Shown here piece after piece: positions 33,697-44,835 of a DNA stretch of 64,000 bases; the first letter of the stretch is position 1, and every line of letters starts with the position of its first letter. The position numbers and the translations under genes were made by a program. The notes below the pieces were generated by a model that searched no databases, was not told the DNA's origin, and was given only the letters and a program-made list of their open reading frames with translations. The DNA is from a sulfur-oxidizing endosymbiont of Gigantopelta aegis (GTDB lineage: Bacteria > Pseudomonadota > Gammaproteobacteria > GRL18): positions 3,796,200 through 3,860,199 of the forward strand of contig NZ_JAEHGE010000001.1 of the NCBI RefSeq assembly GCF_016097415.1, read 5' to 3'.

Positions 33697-35994
33697 ATTA
33701 TTGGCTCTCTCAATATAGTCGCGCCTTCACGGGCGGGCGTGGATTGAAAACAATTTCTTGTACTGTTTTACTCCAAACATTTCTGTCGCGCCTTCACGGG
33801 CGCGTGGATTGAAACTCACATGGGGAAAAGCGCGCACGGGGAAATCAATGTCGCGCCTTCACGGGCGCGTGGATTGAAACGTAAAAACAAAAAATCATGG
33901 GACGTTCTGAATTGTCGCGCCTTCACGGGCGCGTGGATTGAAACCCCAAATACAATTTTAAATAACTCGCAGATAGAGTCGCGCCTTCACGGGCGCGTGG
34001 ATTGAAACTAACTGCAAGATACGTCCCGAAAAATGATTGACCGTCGCGCCTTCACGGGCGCGTGGATTGAAACCTTGCTTGCGCGCTTACCCGCGCCAGC
34101 CTTAGCTGTCGCGCCTTCACGGGCGCGTGGATTGAAACGATAAAAAAATACGACCGTTAACAATAGCAATGTCGCGCCTTCACGGGCGCGTGGATTGAAA
34201 CATATCGGGCGCAGCATTGTTAGACGGAGAGCAAAGTCGCGCCTTCACGGGCGCGTGGATTGAAACTTTTAATATCAATTTAGTTATATTTTGCCACCAT
34301 GTCGCGCCTTCACGGGCGCGTGGATTGAAACTTATCTATTAGCGAACTAATCAATGATTTTTTGTGTCGCGCCTTCACGGGCGCGTGGATTGAAACAATT
34401 TTATAATGTTTAATATCTGATTTTAAACAGTCGCGCCTTCACGGGCGCGTGGATTGAAACAACTTAAATTGTTGATTTTTGTAGTGATTGCAGTAGTCGC
34501 GCCTTCACGGGCGCGTGGATTGAAACCCCATCCCATTTCTCTGCGGATTTTGTTATGACGTCGCGCCTTCACGGGCGCGTGGATTGAAACTTTATATTCG
34601 ATAAAAATTCTAATAATTCGACGTCGCGCCTTCACGGGCGCGTGGATTGAAACATCGCGCTTGATTGGGTTTTGCATATATTGAGCTGTCGCGCCTTCAC
34701 GGGCGCGTGGATTGAAACCGCCATCCCCAATAGTATAAGCGACAAATTCCCCGAGTCGCGCCTTCACGGGCGCGTGGATTGAAACTACAAATCCGTCTTT
34801 ATAATCGATTACTTCAGCGTCGCGCCTTCACGGGCGCGTGGATTGAAACAGTTGTTGGTTTTCCATCGTAAATAATACGTTGTCGCGCCTTCACGGGCGC
34901 GTGGATTGAAACTAATCTCTATAAGCCACTCTTTAATTTTTTGTTTTTGTCGCGCCTTCACGGGCGCGTGGATTGAAACGTACTGCATTGTATTAATCAT
35001 TGAATCTCAGCGGGTCGCGCCTTCACGGGCGCGTGGATTGAAACAATTCCTATAAATTATATTGCCGAGGCTTTTGCATGTCGCGCCTTCACGGGCGCGT
35101 GGATTGAAACGTTTTGCGGGGAGCGTCAAATATGTCAAAGATGAGTCGCGCCTTCACGGGCGCGTGGATTGAAACTATAATTTTTTTAGTAATGGCGTTA
35201 TCTATTTCTGAGTCGCGCCTTCACGGGCGCGTGGATTGAAACACCGCAAGCACTGGCACATTTGCAGAATTAAAAAGGTCGCGCCTTCACGGGCGCGTGG
35301 ATTGAAACATAAGCTGCAATAACACAATCTGCCCAAGTTTTGGTCGCGCCTTCACGGGCGCGTGGATTGAAACATTAGTAGGCTTTGGGTTTACTGGCGA
35401 TCAGGCGTCGCGCCTTCACGGGCGCGTGGATTGAAACATAAAATATTATCTGCAATTTTATTTGTTGATATGTCGCGCCTTCACGGGCGCGTGGATTGAA
35501 ACAGAAACACTTGCTAAAAATTATTTAATTACCGGTGTCGCGCCTTCACGGGCGCGTGGATTGAAACTCCCAAATATGAATCTATTATATACTGTTACGC
35601 GTCGCGCCTTCACGGGCGCGTGGATTGAAACCATGTTCGACTTACATCCCCAATTGATTTTTACGTCGCGCCTTCACGGGCGCGTGGATTGAAAACCCTT
35701 GAGTGTTTGAAATTGCAGGATCAACTGCAATGTCGCGCCTTCACGGGCGCGTGGATTGAAACCGGAACGTATCTTGCAGTTAAAAAAGCGAATAAGTCGC
35801 GCCTTCACGGGCGCGTGGATTGAAACATTGAAAAGTGCAGATTGTTCATCGCGTTTGATGGGTCGCGCCTTCACGGGCGCGTGGATTGAAACTATTGTCA
35901 AGTGTCATGTTGACAAAATGTATTTGTCGCGCCTTCACGGGCGCGTGGATTGAAACATTGCGTCGATTTGCGAGTGCTGTGATATTGTCAGTCG
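33697..35994 (+). CRISPR. Type I-C array, distal segment (35 repeats)
   Basis: Repeats run from 33718 to 35926. The first has four extra bases (ACGGGCGGGCGTGG). All the others are near-perfect. The array does not end naturally: after the last spacer (35957-35994, 38 bases) IS3-D4 begins with no terminal repeat, so the distal end has been lost or lies elsewhere. Together the three segments give about 113 repeats. Confidence 0.96.
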
Positions 35995-37236
<1,242 letters not shown>

Positions 37237-37281
37237 AACCGGTTCTGGAATTGCTGATCCAGCTTCATTTTCTCTTATTAG

Positions 37282-38712
37282 TTTGAATTTGCCCAACCTA
37301 AAGCGTCGTCTGATGATGACGATGAAATAACAGATACTCCCTGGAAAATTGCTATTATTGATGATGATGAACAAGTGCATATTGTCACTCAAATGGTCTT
37401 AAAGCACTTTTCCTTTGATAATAAACCGGTTCAGTTTTTAAATGCCTATAGTGCAGCCGAAGGCTTGGAATTATTTAAAAATAATGATGATATCGGTGTC
37501 TGCTTACTGGATGTGGTAATGGAAACGGAACATGCGGGGCTTGACTTGGCCAGACAAATCCGTGAAGGATTAAAAAATACCTTTACACGTATTGTCTTGC
37601 GTACTGGACAGCCAGGAAGTGCGCCAGAAGATGAGGTGATCATTAATTATGATATCAATGACTACAAAGAAAAAACGGAGCTAACACGCTCGAAACTCAA
37701 TACTCTGATGTATTCCTGTTTGCGTTCTTATCGAGACATTGTGTCTCTTGATCAAACGCGTAAGGGACTTGAACAAGTCATCAGTTCGACGACACAAGTC
37801 TTTAGTTTGCAATTTATTGAGGAGTTTTCTAAGGGAATTTTACAACAAGTAACCTCTGTTTTAAATTTTAAAGACAGTGCTTTTTATGGTAACACCAATG
37901 GACTTGCAGCCCATGGTGAGCAGAATAATGATAATGCTAACATCAAAATTATTGCCGGTATTGGTAGTTTTGAGGATAAAATTGGAAATGAAATTTCCCA
38001 GGCAATTCCTCAAGAATTATTTAATTTATTAGAGCAGCATAATGAGTTCTTTTATTCCGTTCATGTGAAAGACTCCTACTTGGCCTGTCATCAAAGTCAT
38101 GGAGCGCCCAAAAATGTATTGTTTTTTCAGGGCATTGGCAAACGTAGCGCCTTACAGCAAAAATTGCTGGATATTTATAGTCGCAATGTTTTGGTGGCCT
38201 TTGAAAATATTTGCCTCAAGGTGGAAGGTGAGGAGTCACAACGAGAAATTGTCTATATGCTCGGTGAAGCGGTAGAATCTCGTTCCAATGAAACCGGCTT
38301 TCATTTGAAGCGAGTGGCGCAACTATCGGGTATTTTAGCCAGAAAACTTAAATTGCCTGATACCCATGTTGATTTAATCATTCAGGCTTCACCGCTACAT
38401 GATTTAGGAAAAATTGGTATTCCTGATCATATTTTACATAAGCCGGGTAAATTGGATGCTGAAGAATGGGAAGTAATGAAGAGTCATGTCAAAATCGGTC
38501 ATGATATGATGAAAAATTCGCATAAAAAAGTGTTTCGTATTGGTTCGTTAATTGCTTTAGCGAGTAAGCGATGTTACAAAAGTCCTTGGAATATGGATGA
38601 CGTTTTTGATTATCTAAAAAACAGTGCAGGGAGTCAATTTGATCCGAATATGATTGCTTTATTATTAGAGGAAAAACAAACGATTGAAAATCTTTATAGG
38701 CATTTAAAGTAG
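37282..38712 (+). CDS. Response regulator with DUF3369 and HD domain, 5'-truncated, GYP segment deleted
   Basis: The frame is open from 37282 and already shows the acidic leader usual for this family (FEFAQPKASSDDDDEITDTP) before the receiver (WKIAIIDDDEQVH, phosphoacceptor in CLLDVVME, TGQPGSAPEDEVI, INDYKEKTEL). The DUF3369 sensor domain follows (residues about 150-300), then an HD domain (SRSNETGFHLKRVAQLSGIL, SPLHDLGKIGIPDHILHKPG). After KVFRIGSLIA the sequence jumps to LASKRCYKSP. The usual stretch with HHExWDGxGYP and DVFDA is missing, about 35-40 residues, in frame. Normal members are c-di-GMP phosphodiesterases, and this one probably is not. The start codon was probably lost at the IS3-D4 junction. 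Confidence 0.85.
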   Translation, partial: FEFAQPKASSDDDDEITDTPWKIAIIDDDEQVHIVTQMVLKHFSFDNKPVQFLNAYSAAEGLELFKNNDDIGVCLLDVVMETEHAGLDLARQIREGLKNTFTRIVLRTGQPGSAPEDEVIINYDINDYKEKTELTRSKLNTLMYSCLRSYRDIVSLDQTRKGLEQVISSTTQVFSLQFIEEFSKGILQQVTSVLNFKDSAFYGNTNGLAAHGEQNNDNANIKIIAGIGSFEDKIGNEISQAIPQELFNLLEQHNEFFYSVHVKDSYLACHQSHGAPKNVLFFQGIGKRSALQQKLLDIYSRNVLVAFENICLKVEGEESQREIVYMLGEAVESRSNETGFHLKRVAQLSGILARKLKLPDTHVDLIIQASPLHDLGKIGIPDHILHKPGKLDAEEWEVMKSHVKIGHDMMKNSHKKVFRIGSLIALASKRCYKSPWNMDDVFDYLKNSAGSQFDPNMIALLLEEKQTIENLYRHLK

Positions 38713-38760
38713 AGCTTTTTAGAAATAATACCTTAGTAAAAAGCAGGGGTAAACTTATTA

Positions 38761-38859
38761 TTAAATAGTGATATTGAAAATCAAACCAATAGCCAGTAGA
38801 GCGATCAAAGCTGCTGCCGATAGGGTAACAGTTTTAACGATATTCAGTGTTGTTGTCAT
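38761..38859 (-). CDS. Small membrane peptide, 32 residues
   Basis: ATG 38859 has a strong ribosome site (GGAAGGAAG, about five bases upstream). The 32 codons give MTTTLNIVKTVTLSAAALIA and a hydrophobic end LLAIGLIFNITI, then taa. One membrane helix covers residues about 10-29. The gene faces the response regulator and lies 48 bases from its stop. I do not recognise the family. The ribosome site and clean hydrophobic profile make it a credible small gene. Confidence 0.6.
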   Translation of the reverse strand: MTTTLNIVKTVTLSAAALIALLAIGLIFNITI

Positions 38860-38921
38860 TTTAGGCTTCCTTCCAATTTTTTAATCAAATCAATCAATGT
38901 TTTTTACTACAAAAAAGATAT

Positions 38922-38972
38922 AAAAAAAGGCTCTGAGGGCATACTTAATAGTGTATGTCTCTCAAAGCCTTT
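38922..38972 (-). terminator. Rho-independent terminator of tRNA-Asn
   Basis: Read on the minus strand, AAAGGCTTTGAGAGACATAC, a short loop, and GTATGCCCTCAGAGCCTTTT form a 20-bp imperfect stem followed by a T run. It begins just downstream of the tRNA 3' end. Confidence 0.88.
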
Positions 38973-38979
38973 ATATGTA

Positions 38980-39054
38980 TGGCTCCCCAAGCATGATTCG
39001 AACATGCGACCAAGTGATTAACAGTCACCTACTCTACCGCTGAGCTATTGGGGA
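38980..39054 (-). tRNA. tRNA-Asn (GTT)
   Basis: A 75-base tRNA including an encoded CCA end. The acceptor stem TCCCCAA pairs with TTGGGGA. The anticodon loop reads CTGTTAATC with anticodon GTT, the T-arm contains GTTCGAATC, and the D-arm is AGCTCAGCGGTAGAGT. A strong terminator follows. No integrase gene or attachment repeat was seen next to it. Confidence 0.96.
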
Positions 39055-39179
39055 ATTGTTGCAAACTTCTGTCAGTCATCAGAAGCAACGAAGGCTATTC
39101 TATGCATTTTGATTTTAATGTCAAGAAACATTGTAAATAAAATTCATTTTTTTTATAACTGCCATATAAAATCAGTCAC

Positions 39180-39731
39180 TTAACTGCAAGCAGATGTTTT
39201 GTTGCTTGTTTTTCCTGTTGCCATTCTAGCGCGTCCTGTACGCGAAATAATGACACGTTGAACAAACTGAGTGCCATTACGACTACAAAGTGTAAATGTG
39301 CCATTGGTGCTGCTATGACCATCGGAATAATAGCGCACATAGTTAGAGGAGCCAAAGCCTTTGTATTGCAGTGATAAGCTCTTTGAGAGGGCTTGCTGAA
39401 CATAAAAAACTTCTTCATAAGCATTGCGCTTATTATTGCCATCCTGATCAGAAAAAATAAGCCAGCCATCAGACCATTTTGCGCTAGGTGTGCATTGCTG
39501 GCCATTATTGCTCTTACACAGCAGCACTCTACTCTTATGTTTAATGGCTTCTGAACGGGCTAGCTGATGATGGTGGAATAAAATATTCAACTGAGCTGAT
39601 TGGTGATTATGGCTGAGGATGTCAGCAAAGGCAGGCACTGCTGTTGCGAGTAAAATACTGGCAATGGCCAGAGTGATGAGCAGTTCAATTAAAGTAAAGC
39701 CTCGAAGCTGTTGTTCGTTATGTCGTATCAT
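39180..39731 (-). CDS. Type IV pilin-like protein, FimT/GspH family
   Basis: A 183-residue minor-pilin-type protein. The prepilin peptidase site and helix are at the N-terminus (RGFTLIELLITLAIASILLA) with Glu at +5. The GspH/FimT body follows: ARSEAIKHKSRVLLCKSNNG, then WSDGWLIFSDQDGN, and ending FTLCSRNGTQFVQRVIISRT and GRARM. It would be processed by the prepilin peptidase and act in the type IV pilus or a secretion pseudopilus at the inner membrane. It stands alone here, with tRNA-Asn downstream and a 400-base gap upstream. Upstream AAGGATTTCC provides a plausible ribosome site. Confidence 0.9.
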   Translation of the reverse strand: MIRHNEQQLRGFTLIELLITLAIASILLATAVPAFADILSHNHQSAQLNILFHHHQLARSEAIKHKSRVLLCKSNNGQQCTPSAKWSDGWLIFSDQDGNNKRNAYEEVFYVQQALSKSLSLQYKGFGSSNYVRYYSDGHSSTNGTFTLCSRNGTQFVQRVIISRTGRARMATGKTSNKTSACS

Positions 39732-39826
39732 TGGAAATCCTTTTCAAGTAATGGTGGTAATTAAAGTGAACAAATAAAGTAACTAGTGTCCATCCGTTTA
39801 TTCTAGAATTATTTGATAATTGTGAC

Positions 39827-39858
39827 CGTAGGGTGGGCACGCTTTTTGTGCCCACGCT
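39827..39858. repeat. REP-like palindrome, copy 2
   Basis: CGTAGGGTGGGCAC, a short loop, and GTGCCCACGCT form a hairpin matching the palindrome at 20155-20189. It lies in the 410-base gap between the pilin gene and the diguanylate cyclase, which go in opposite directions. Nothing else recognisable is seen in that gap apart from AT-rich sequence likely to hold both promoters. Confidence 0.75.
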
Positions 39859-40141
39859 GAAAATGTGCATATAAAGAACCCTATTTACGGATAAACACTC
39901 ACTAGATGAAGTTTATAGCAATGGAATTGCTGTCTGAAGAGGTAAAGCGTGGTTAAAGCTGTAAGAAAAGTGTGATTTTTTGTGTCAGACTTAACGTACA
40001 ATGATATTTTTGCTGTTTTTGTTAATAAACTGTGAAGCTAGGCAAAAAAAGAACTAAAAATAGACTAAACTAATAGTTCATCGTATAAAAGGATGCAGTG
40101 CGAGAAATTAAACACTTTTTGGGGAGAAGTGGAAAGTAGTG

Positions 40142-41329
40142 ATGAGTCATTTTGAACAAAAAAATACCATGCAGCAATCAGTGGATGAAAATAGTCAGCT
40201 CAAAGCACAGCTTAAGCAATTATTGAGCAATGCCCATGAAAACCAGCTGAAACTGAAACGTTTTGAGCAAATAGAGTTTAAATTAATGGCTGCTGAATCC
40301 ATTGAGCAGTTATTGGTCATTATTCGTGATGAATATACTAGCCTGTTCAAGCTGGATGATTGTGCTTTATTGCTTGAAGATGAGAATCTTTCTTTGCGCC
40401 GCCTCATTCCGGATGGGCTTCAAAATACGCCCAATGATCATTTTTTAACCTTATTAAATTTCCCTGTTGAACTGGAAAAATTACACTATTTGCCGACAGA
40501 GCTGATGACTGGGTTTTACCATTCTAATCATCATCAATGGCTGATGAATAATCCACATATTGAATCCATTGCAGTGATGCCCTTAATGCGTCATGGTAGA
40601 AAAATAGGTGTCTTTTGTTGCGGTAGTTATGATCGCACACGTTTTCAAGCCCATGCCGCTTGTGATTTTTTACAGCGTCTGTCTTTTATCATGGCTGTTT
40701 GTATCGAAAATGCTCTTAATTTAGAACGCCTTAAACTGAGTAGCATGACTGATGCATTAACTCAGGTGCATAATCGACGTTTTTTTGATCAACGTTTGCC
40801 TCAAGAATTGTCCAGAAATGATCGCGCCTTGACGGCAATATCTTGTTTATTTCTCGATATCGACCATTTTAAACAAGTCAATGACACTTATGGTCATGGG
40901 GTGGGTGATGATGTTTTATGTCAGGTGGCTCAACGCATTCAAACCGGGCTGAGAACACATGACATTCTGGCTCGATATGGCGGTGAAGAATTTGCTGTGT
41001 TATTACCGGACACCAGCAATGATGAAGCCATGATGGTCGCTCAGCGTATCATCGATGCGGTGAATAAAGATCGTATCGTTATTGATAAAAATGTCATTTT
41101 AACTATTACCATTTCTGCGGGTGTTTCAACTCTTATGACTGATGATACAATGATTGATGATACAAGGTCTGATTCATTAAATGATATCAAGTCATTGGGA
41201 ATGAAATTACTATCAACGGCAGATGAAGCACTCTATGATGCTAAAAAACAGGGTAGAAACCGCGCCATTAATGCCGGTTTGTTAGCCTTGATTGATTCAG
41301 TAGAATGTTCACAAAAATTTCAATGTTGA
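40142..41329 (+). CDS. Diguanylate cyclase with N-terminal DUF484/GAF-like domain
   Basis: A 395-residue cytoplasmic protein. Residues about 10-45 form a coiled coil (QLKAQLKQLLSNAHENQLKL). The DUF484/GAF-like sensor domain (about 45-195) contains SIAVMPLMRHGRKIGVFCCG. The GGDEF domain (about 205-375) has SMTDALTQVHNRRFFDQRL, FLDIDHFKQVNDTYGHGVGD and the active site RYGGEEFAVLLPD around residue 280. It should make c-di-GMP. An inhibitory RxxD site is not obvious. The ATG at 40142 follows GGAAAG, and a GTG one codon earlier is also possible. Confidence 0.9.
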   Translation: MSHFEQKNTMQQSVDENSQLKAQLKQLLSNAHENQLKLKRFEQIEFKLMAAESIEQLLVIIRDEYTSLFKLDDCALLLEDENLSLRRLIPDGLQNTPNDHFLTLLNFPVELEKLHYLPTELMTGFYHSNHHQWLMNNPHIESIAVMPLMRHGRKIGVFCCGSYDRTRFQAHAACDFLQRLSFIMAVCIENALNLERLKLSSMTDALTQVHNRRFFDQRLPQELSRNDRALTAISCLFLDIDHFKQVNDTYGHGVGDDVLCQVAQRIQTGLRTHDILARYGGEEFAVLLPDTSNDEAMMVAQRIIDAVNKDRIVIDKNVILTITISAGVSTLMTDDTMIDDTRSDSLNDIKSLGMKLLSTADEALYDAKKQGRNRAINAGLLALIDSVECSQKFQC

Positions 41330-41378
41330 AATTCCCTTACTAAAACAAATAATTTTTAGCTATTCTTTTGGAAAACCT

Positions 41379-42044
41379 ATGCAACTGAGTGACAGCCTCA
41401 TTAAACGAAAATCCACCCGTGCTTTTTTAAATAAACCTGTTGAGACAGAAAAAATTCAACAGATTTTAAATCTCGCGCGTCACGCCCCCTCCGGTGTTAA
41501 TACTCAACCCTGGCAGGTTGCAGTGGTGAGTGGTGCAACTAAAAGTCGCCTGCAAGAAAAATTAGAAGCGGCTTTTCGTTCCGGTGTTAAAGCAAAAATG
41601 GACTATCAATACTATCCTCAACAATGGCTTGAGCCATTTAAAAGTCGTCGTAAGGCCTGTGGTTTAAAAATGTATAGTACTTTAAATATTGCCCGGGAAG
41701 ACAAGGACAAACAATTGGAGCAATGGGCAGCTAATTATCGTGCCTTTGATGCCCCGGTAATGCTGTTGTTCTTTTTAGATGCCAGTGCTGAACAGGGATC
41801 CTTTCTTGATTATGGTATGTTTTTGCAATCTTTGATGCTAGCGGCGGTGGATCAGGGGCTGGCAACCTGTCCCCAGGCAGCACTGACGGAATATCCTGAT
41901 ATTGTAAAGGAAGAACTAGGGCATAAGGAAGAGGATTTATTGATCTGTGGTATGGCATTGGGCTATGAAGATTGTGATGCATTGGTGAATAGTTATCGCA
42001 CCGAAAGAGAAGACATGAGTGGCTTTACTTGTTTTTTTGACTAA
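41379..42044 (+). CDS. Nitroreductase-family FMN oxidoreductase
   Basis: A 221-residue NAD(P)H-dependent flavoprotein. The FMN phosphate site is LIKRKSTRAFLNKPV, followed by ARHAPSGVNTQPWQVAVVSG. The dimer and FMN part is GSFLDYGMFLQSLMLAAVDQ with GLATCPQAALTEYPDIVKEE, then LLICGMALGYED. Substrate cannot be told from sequence; family members reduce nitroaromatics, quinones or enones. It lies 49 bases after the cyclase gene on the same strand and may be cotranscribed. Confidence 0.9.
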   Translation: MQLSDSLIKRKSTRAFLNKPVETEKIQQILNLARHAPSGVNTQPWQVAVVSGATKSRLQEKLEAAFRSGVKAKMDYQYYPQQWLEPFKSRRKACGLKMYSTLNIAREDKDKQLEQWAANYRAFDAPVMLLFFLDASAEQGSFLDYGMFLQSLMLAAVDQGLATCPQAALTEYPDIVKEELGHKEEDLLICGMALGYEDCDALVNSYRTEREDMSGFTCFFD

Positions 42045-42170
42045 GTTTATGAAAAAGAGGGAATATTCAGCCAAATAAACACTAATTAGACAGGCAAGGG
42101 CATGAAAATATGCTAAATTAGGGGCTGAAATTTAACTTGGGCACAACTTGGGCACAAATAGAACAATAAG

Positions 42171-42293
42171 ATGACTCAAACACAAGCTAACAATACCTAT
42201 TCCGTCGATGTGTTAATGCTACAGGCTCGTCAATTGGCGGCTAATTACCGTCGTGCGACAGGCAAAACCCTGGCTGGTGTCACAAGCCGATAA
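42171..42293 (+). pseudogene. N-terminal fragment of a conserved hypothetical protein
   Basis: Forty residues (YSVDVLMLQARQLAANYRRA, then TGKTLAGVTSR, stop). This matches in style the start of a small conserved protein family (DUF6998-like, recalled, not verified) that normally continues with an AExxAARLLGLEL-type helix. The similarity stops at about 42280, where the methyltransferase island begins. Just upstream TTGGGCACAA is repeated in tandem (42137-42155). It is probably the left border of the island. Confidence 0.45.
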
Positions 42294-42880
42294 ACAAAGG
42301 TGTTGATATTTTTGTATAAAAACACCCATATTTGCTCAAAGTAATGAATTTCCAAGTTTAGAAATAGTTTTTAACAATGCTTGTCTTTTGATTTTGTTAT
42401 CTTCATTATGTGCTACTTCACTTAATGCTGATAACTCTTTATGTTTCTTATTATCTGCATCAAATTCTGGTAAATTCATGTGTTTAAACACATTACCCAC
42501 TTGAATTGAAATATTATGACTATCAATAAAAGCTTGTACTGTAGAGCTGTTTAGTAAACCACAAAGATAATAGGCTGGCTCTGAATCATAAAAATCAACA
42601 AAAAACAATTTGTGGTCGGGAACAAAAACTTTTTGACCACTGATAGGATCGTTACCTTTTGTAATGACTGCCGCTCTAAATGATTTATTGCCAGGCTGTT
42701 CAGGCCATACCACTTTAAATGGTGCGAAAGTATAACTGCCAACATTTGAAATACAGAAATAAGGTGCGTGTTCTGTCATTCGTTTGCTATATGTTGATCT
42801 TAAAATAAGCTGGTCTTGATAGGTGCTAAAAAATCCTTCACACTTTGGTTGTATACGTCAAAACTTCCCACGTTGACGTA

Positions 42881-44408
42881 TCATTCCACTTTATTTAAAG
42901 GCTGAATTTTTTCAGTCAAATTCCATGGCAACAATTGCTCTAAAGCCTCATCATCATAATGCCTGCCCAGCTTAGGTAACTCAGTCAGAATGTGTGTTAA
43001 AAAGGCAAAGGGCTCTAGGTTGTTTGCTTTCGCTGTTTGCACGATTGAATATAAAATAGCACTGGCCTCAGCACCACGAGGATTTTGGTTCATGACCCAG
43101 TTTTTGCGCCCAATCACAAAGGGTTTGATCCGCCGCTCTGCCATATTATTATCAATCTGGAGGTTGCCCTCTTCAAGATAGACAGTCAGATACTTCCATT
43201 GATTGATCACATAACGAATAGGACACCCAACTTACTGTCTTTTGTTGTTTTAGTCACTTTATCATCACACCACTTTTTAAAGTCATCCAGTAGTGGTTTG
43301 CTTTTTTCCTGACGGATCAGGTAACGTTGTTCAGCATTGAGCGGTTTGATTTGTTTTTCAATCGCATACAATTTAGCAATTTTACTGATCGCCATTTGTA
43401 CCATGCCAGGCTTTTTCTGACTGTTCTTGGGTAATGCTTTTAAGGCATCATGGAACTTGCGACGAGCATGTGCCATGCAGCCTAATAAAGTGACTTCACT
43501 GTTCTCATTTTCGAATATATGATAACCGGGAAAGCCATCCGTTTGCAGGTAACCTGAAAACCCCGTTAAAAAGGTTTTGGCATGTTGGCCTGCACGAGTA
43601 GGCTGATACTCATACAAAACAATGGGACACTTGAATGATAGCCGCCACTTTGATAGAGCCACATATAAGATTTAGGGCAATTCTCACGTCCATCATGGAT
43701 CACTCGCATCGTTGTTTCATCGGCCTGGATGATTTTCTGCCTAATGAGATAATACAACAACCGATTATAAAAGGGTTTGAGTAATTCAGCTGATTTAAGC
43801 ACCCAGTTGGACATACTGGCTCTGGAAAGTGTTATCTTATAGCGTTTAAATATCGCTTCCTGTCGATAGAGAGGCAAGCTGTCTAGGAATTTAGAAACAA
43901 TGATATAGGCCAGCAGGCTGGGTGATGCAAAACTTCTAGGAATGGGCTGTGCAGGCTTAGGAGCAGTTTTAACGCCTTCCTCACAAGCACGACAGGCATA
44001 TTTAACCTGAACATGTTCTACAACATATACCTGAGCAGGAACAATTTCCAGTTGCTCTGAGGTCTCTTCACCAATTTCATGCAAGTGATGACCGCAGTCA
44101 CAGACTTGTTCTGCTTCAGATAACTCATGACGAACAACTTTACGAGGTAGGTCTTTAGGTAAAGGCTTACGACCGGGCTTTTTACGCTCATAAGTAATGG
44201 TTTCACGGACTTCCGGTGCTTCTTCGGCGAACGTTTCTGCCTCATTAAAGAAGTCGGGGTGAACTTCTTTTTCACTGGAAGTACCAAACCGTTTATGTTG
44301 CAACAGACGAAATTGTTCCTCATACCAGTCCACTTTTGACTGGAGTTCAAGCACCCTGTTTTTGAGCGTTGGTATCTCTTCTGGTAGTATTTTGTCTGTT
44401 GAACTCAT
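42881..44408 (-). pseudogene. tnpC: IS66 TnpC (copy B4), two frameshifts
   Basis: It is open for 280 residues from 44408, including the zinc-finger region and the segment DSLPLYRQEAIFKRYKITLS that B1 has lost. A base is missing near 43633 (SKCPIV becomes SSVPLF) and another near 43221 (GVAIRYV is broken). The catalytic motifs IIQADETTMRVIHDGR and MAERRIKPFVIGRKNW are present in the separate pieces. Confidence 0.92.
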
Positions 44409-44481
44409 GCGTTATATTATACTAAAAATGAGCGTTAAATGCTTGTATTTATTCTGTTTAATGCGCATCTAAAGGGACTTT

Positions 44482-44835
44482 TTAGTTGTTTTCCAGACCA
44501 TGAATTTCAGGGTGAGCATGGTGTTGTGTGCAAGATAAACCATCCAGTAACCACTGTAATTCTCTCAGTGTTAACGAAAGAGTGGGTTGTTCTTTTTCCA
44601 TCGGCCACTGGAATTTCCCTTTTCAAGTGTACGATAGTAAAGCCAGAAACCATTACGCTCCCAGTACAGTATTTTAAGTTTATCTCGCTGACGATTACAA
44701 AAACAAAGACACTGCCATCAAGGGATTGTGTTCCAATTGCTCTGAGACAATCAGTGATAGCCCATTGGTTGCTTTTCTCATATCGGTAACACCAGAAACC
44801 AGATAAACCTGATTGACTGTGATGCCCGTTATCAT
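44482..44835 (-). pseudogene. tnpB: IS66 TnpB (copy B4), one-base frameshift
   Basis: It is identical in outline to the intact gene at 7556-7912, but one base is missing in the CCCTTT/AAAGGG run near 44719, after EQLEHNP. The rest of the product ([20 protein letters not shown]) is still present in another frame. Confidence 0.9.

Noticed and set aside
27121..35953. Many small open frames with [20 protein letters not shown] or NPRAREGAT repeats
   Set aside because: They are translations of the CRISPR repeat. Many repeat-plus-spacer periods are multiples of three, so frames stay open through several units. No gene signals are present.
26483..35994. Self-targeting spacers against genes in this window
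   Set aside because: By eye no spacer matched the ICE, IS, core or island genes here. A proper search against the full genome is needed, so no claim is made.
38980..39054. tRNA-Asn as an integration site of an island
   Set aside because: No integrase, no direct repeat of the tRNA 3' end, and intact neighbours on both sides.
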